Assembly: GCF_051652165.1 (NCBI RefSeq)
Contig: NZ_JBOFTR010000016.1
Coordinates: 434,001 to 498,000, forward strand
Direction of reading: 5' to 3'
DNA: 64,000 bases
From: Plesiomonas sp051652165
GTDB lineage: Bacteria; Pseudomonadota; Gammaproteobacteria; Enterobacterales; CAMTGL01
Position numbers and translations under genes: made by a program. Shown here piece by piece: positions 63,458 to 64,000 of the stretch. Every line of letters starts with the position of its first letter. Position 1 is the stretch's first letter. Under the pieces are notes generated by a model. It was not told where the DNA came from and searched no databases. It was given only the letters and a program-made list of their open reading frames with translations.

Positions 63458-64000
63458 CTACCAGCGGCACTGCTGACGCAGAGGGCGCAGTGCATCAGCT
63501 AATCCATTGAGGTCTACGCGTACAGTCATCCTTTTATTTTTTGCCTGCAACGTTAATACCTGCTGACCTGCCCAGAGCTTAAGCTCCTCAATGGCCGGTA
63601 ATCCACGACCAAACTCCAGCAACCTGCCTTTATCGCGCACAAACCAGTTACTCGATGCGGGCAGATCATCGGTCTGCGCGATAACCTGAGTATCTGGCCA
63701 TGGTGCATCTAATCGTAACCAAATTCGGGTGATCACATCGGCACAACTGATTGCCAGCGTTGCGCCACGTAGTGCCGGACGGGTCAACAATAACGCATCA
63801 GAATCAGGCTTATGTCCAAGTATAAACAACGGAGAGTCACCGCTACGCTGCGTTTCTTGTTGCTGAATATCATGCCATGCTGCCGAATGCGGTTCGGAAA
63901 GAGCGCCAAACACACTTTGCGCGGGTACATCAGCTATCGCGTCATAACATGCCAGACGAACTAAAGGGGCGGGTTGTTCACGACAATGCTGCCACTGTGT
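63458..64000 (-). CDS. VasI/TagO-type T6SS-associated protein, cut by the window edge
   Basis: The frame stays open to the window end, so the 5' part is missing; 180 residues are visible. The segment RLACYDAIADV just before the first possible internal start (a GTG at 63913) is typical of the VasI/TagO family, as is the closing DLNGLADALRPLRQQCRW. The true start therefore lies beyond 64,000, with the signal peptide. Members are thought to help T6SS assembly or regulation in the periplasm. It is the first visible gene of the vasI-tssA-tssM-PAAR-vgrG series. Confidence 0.85.
   Translation of the reverse strand, partial: TQWQHCREQPAPLVRLACYDAIADVPAQSVFGALSEPHSAAWHDIQQQETQRSGDSPLFILGHKPDSDALLLTRPALRGATLAISCADVITRIWLRLDAPWPDTQVIAQTDDLPASSNWFVRDKGRLLEFGRGLPAIEELKLWAGQQVLTLQAKNKRMTVRVDLNGLADALRPLRQQCRW

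Noticed and set aside
1..64000. CRISPR arrays
   Set aside because: No regularly spaced direct repeats of 23-40 bases and no cas gene were seen. The only tandem repeats are the coding EPPx units, the Ig-like domains and the duplicated IS1 end.

Overview
The window reads as chromosomal DNA of a polarly flagellated, Gram-negative gammaproteobacterium of the Vibrio/Aeromonas/Plesiomonas kind. The pointers are flgO, flgP and flgT flagellar genes, an AcfD/SslE-type M60 peptidase, a T6SS cluster in the vasI-vasJ-vasK order, and a cfa/DUF1365/DUF3833 operon typical of this group. Base composition looks near 50% GC in core genes and clearly AT-rich in several intergenic and mobile stretches. I do not claim a species. 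All assignments come from reading the translations; no database search was run.

Layout. 1-2.7 kb: flgP and flgO (-) and flgT (+), divergent, followed by a tRNA-Arg(CCT). 2.8-16.9 kb: an accessory region that begins at the 3' end of this tRNA. It holds fused remnants of umuC and a P4-type integrase, a type I restriction-modification operon with an embedded RhuM-like gene, a three-gene operon of unknown function with DUF2589-type proteins, and a graveyard of decayed IS1, IS3 and IS110 family elements around a Mor-like regulator and an unknown gene. 17-20.7 kb: arsC and an ACR3 arsenite pump with a broken arsR, then the RNA helicase gene dbpA. 21.2-34.7 kb: a complete DNA phosphorothioation locus, dndBCDE (+), facing the cognate restriction genes dptFGH (-), with an extra small unknown gene at the 3' end of the dpt operon. 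35-41.6 kb: a small membrane protein, then a lipid-modification operon (SDR, FAD oxidoreductase, DUF1365, cfa, DUF2878, chalcone-isomerase-like, DUF3833, DUF2256) ending in a photolyase-like remnant.

41.6-56 kb: a secretome region. Two paralogous phytase-like esterases flank an AcfD/SslE mucinase-like lipoprotein and a remnant of a second hsdR. Then come an outer membrane barrel gene with a 10-base poly-C tract, a six-repeat Ig-like lipoprotein and a C69 dipeptidase. 56.1-64 kb: one end of a T6SS locus (vgrG, PAAR, tssM, tssA, vasI) that runs off the window.

How the genes work together. Two DNA-modification defence systems (type I RM and Dnd/Dpt) lie about 10 kb apart with mobile-element debris between them, which is what a defence island looks like. 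The DUF2589-type operon beside hsdM is the best candidate here for an undescribed system. The downstream half encodes surface, secreted and contact-dependent functions that could act at a host mucosa or against neighbouring bacteria.
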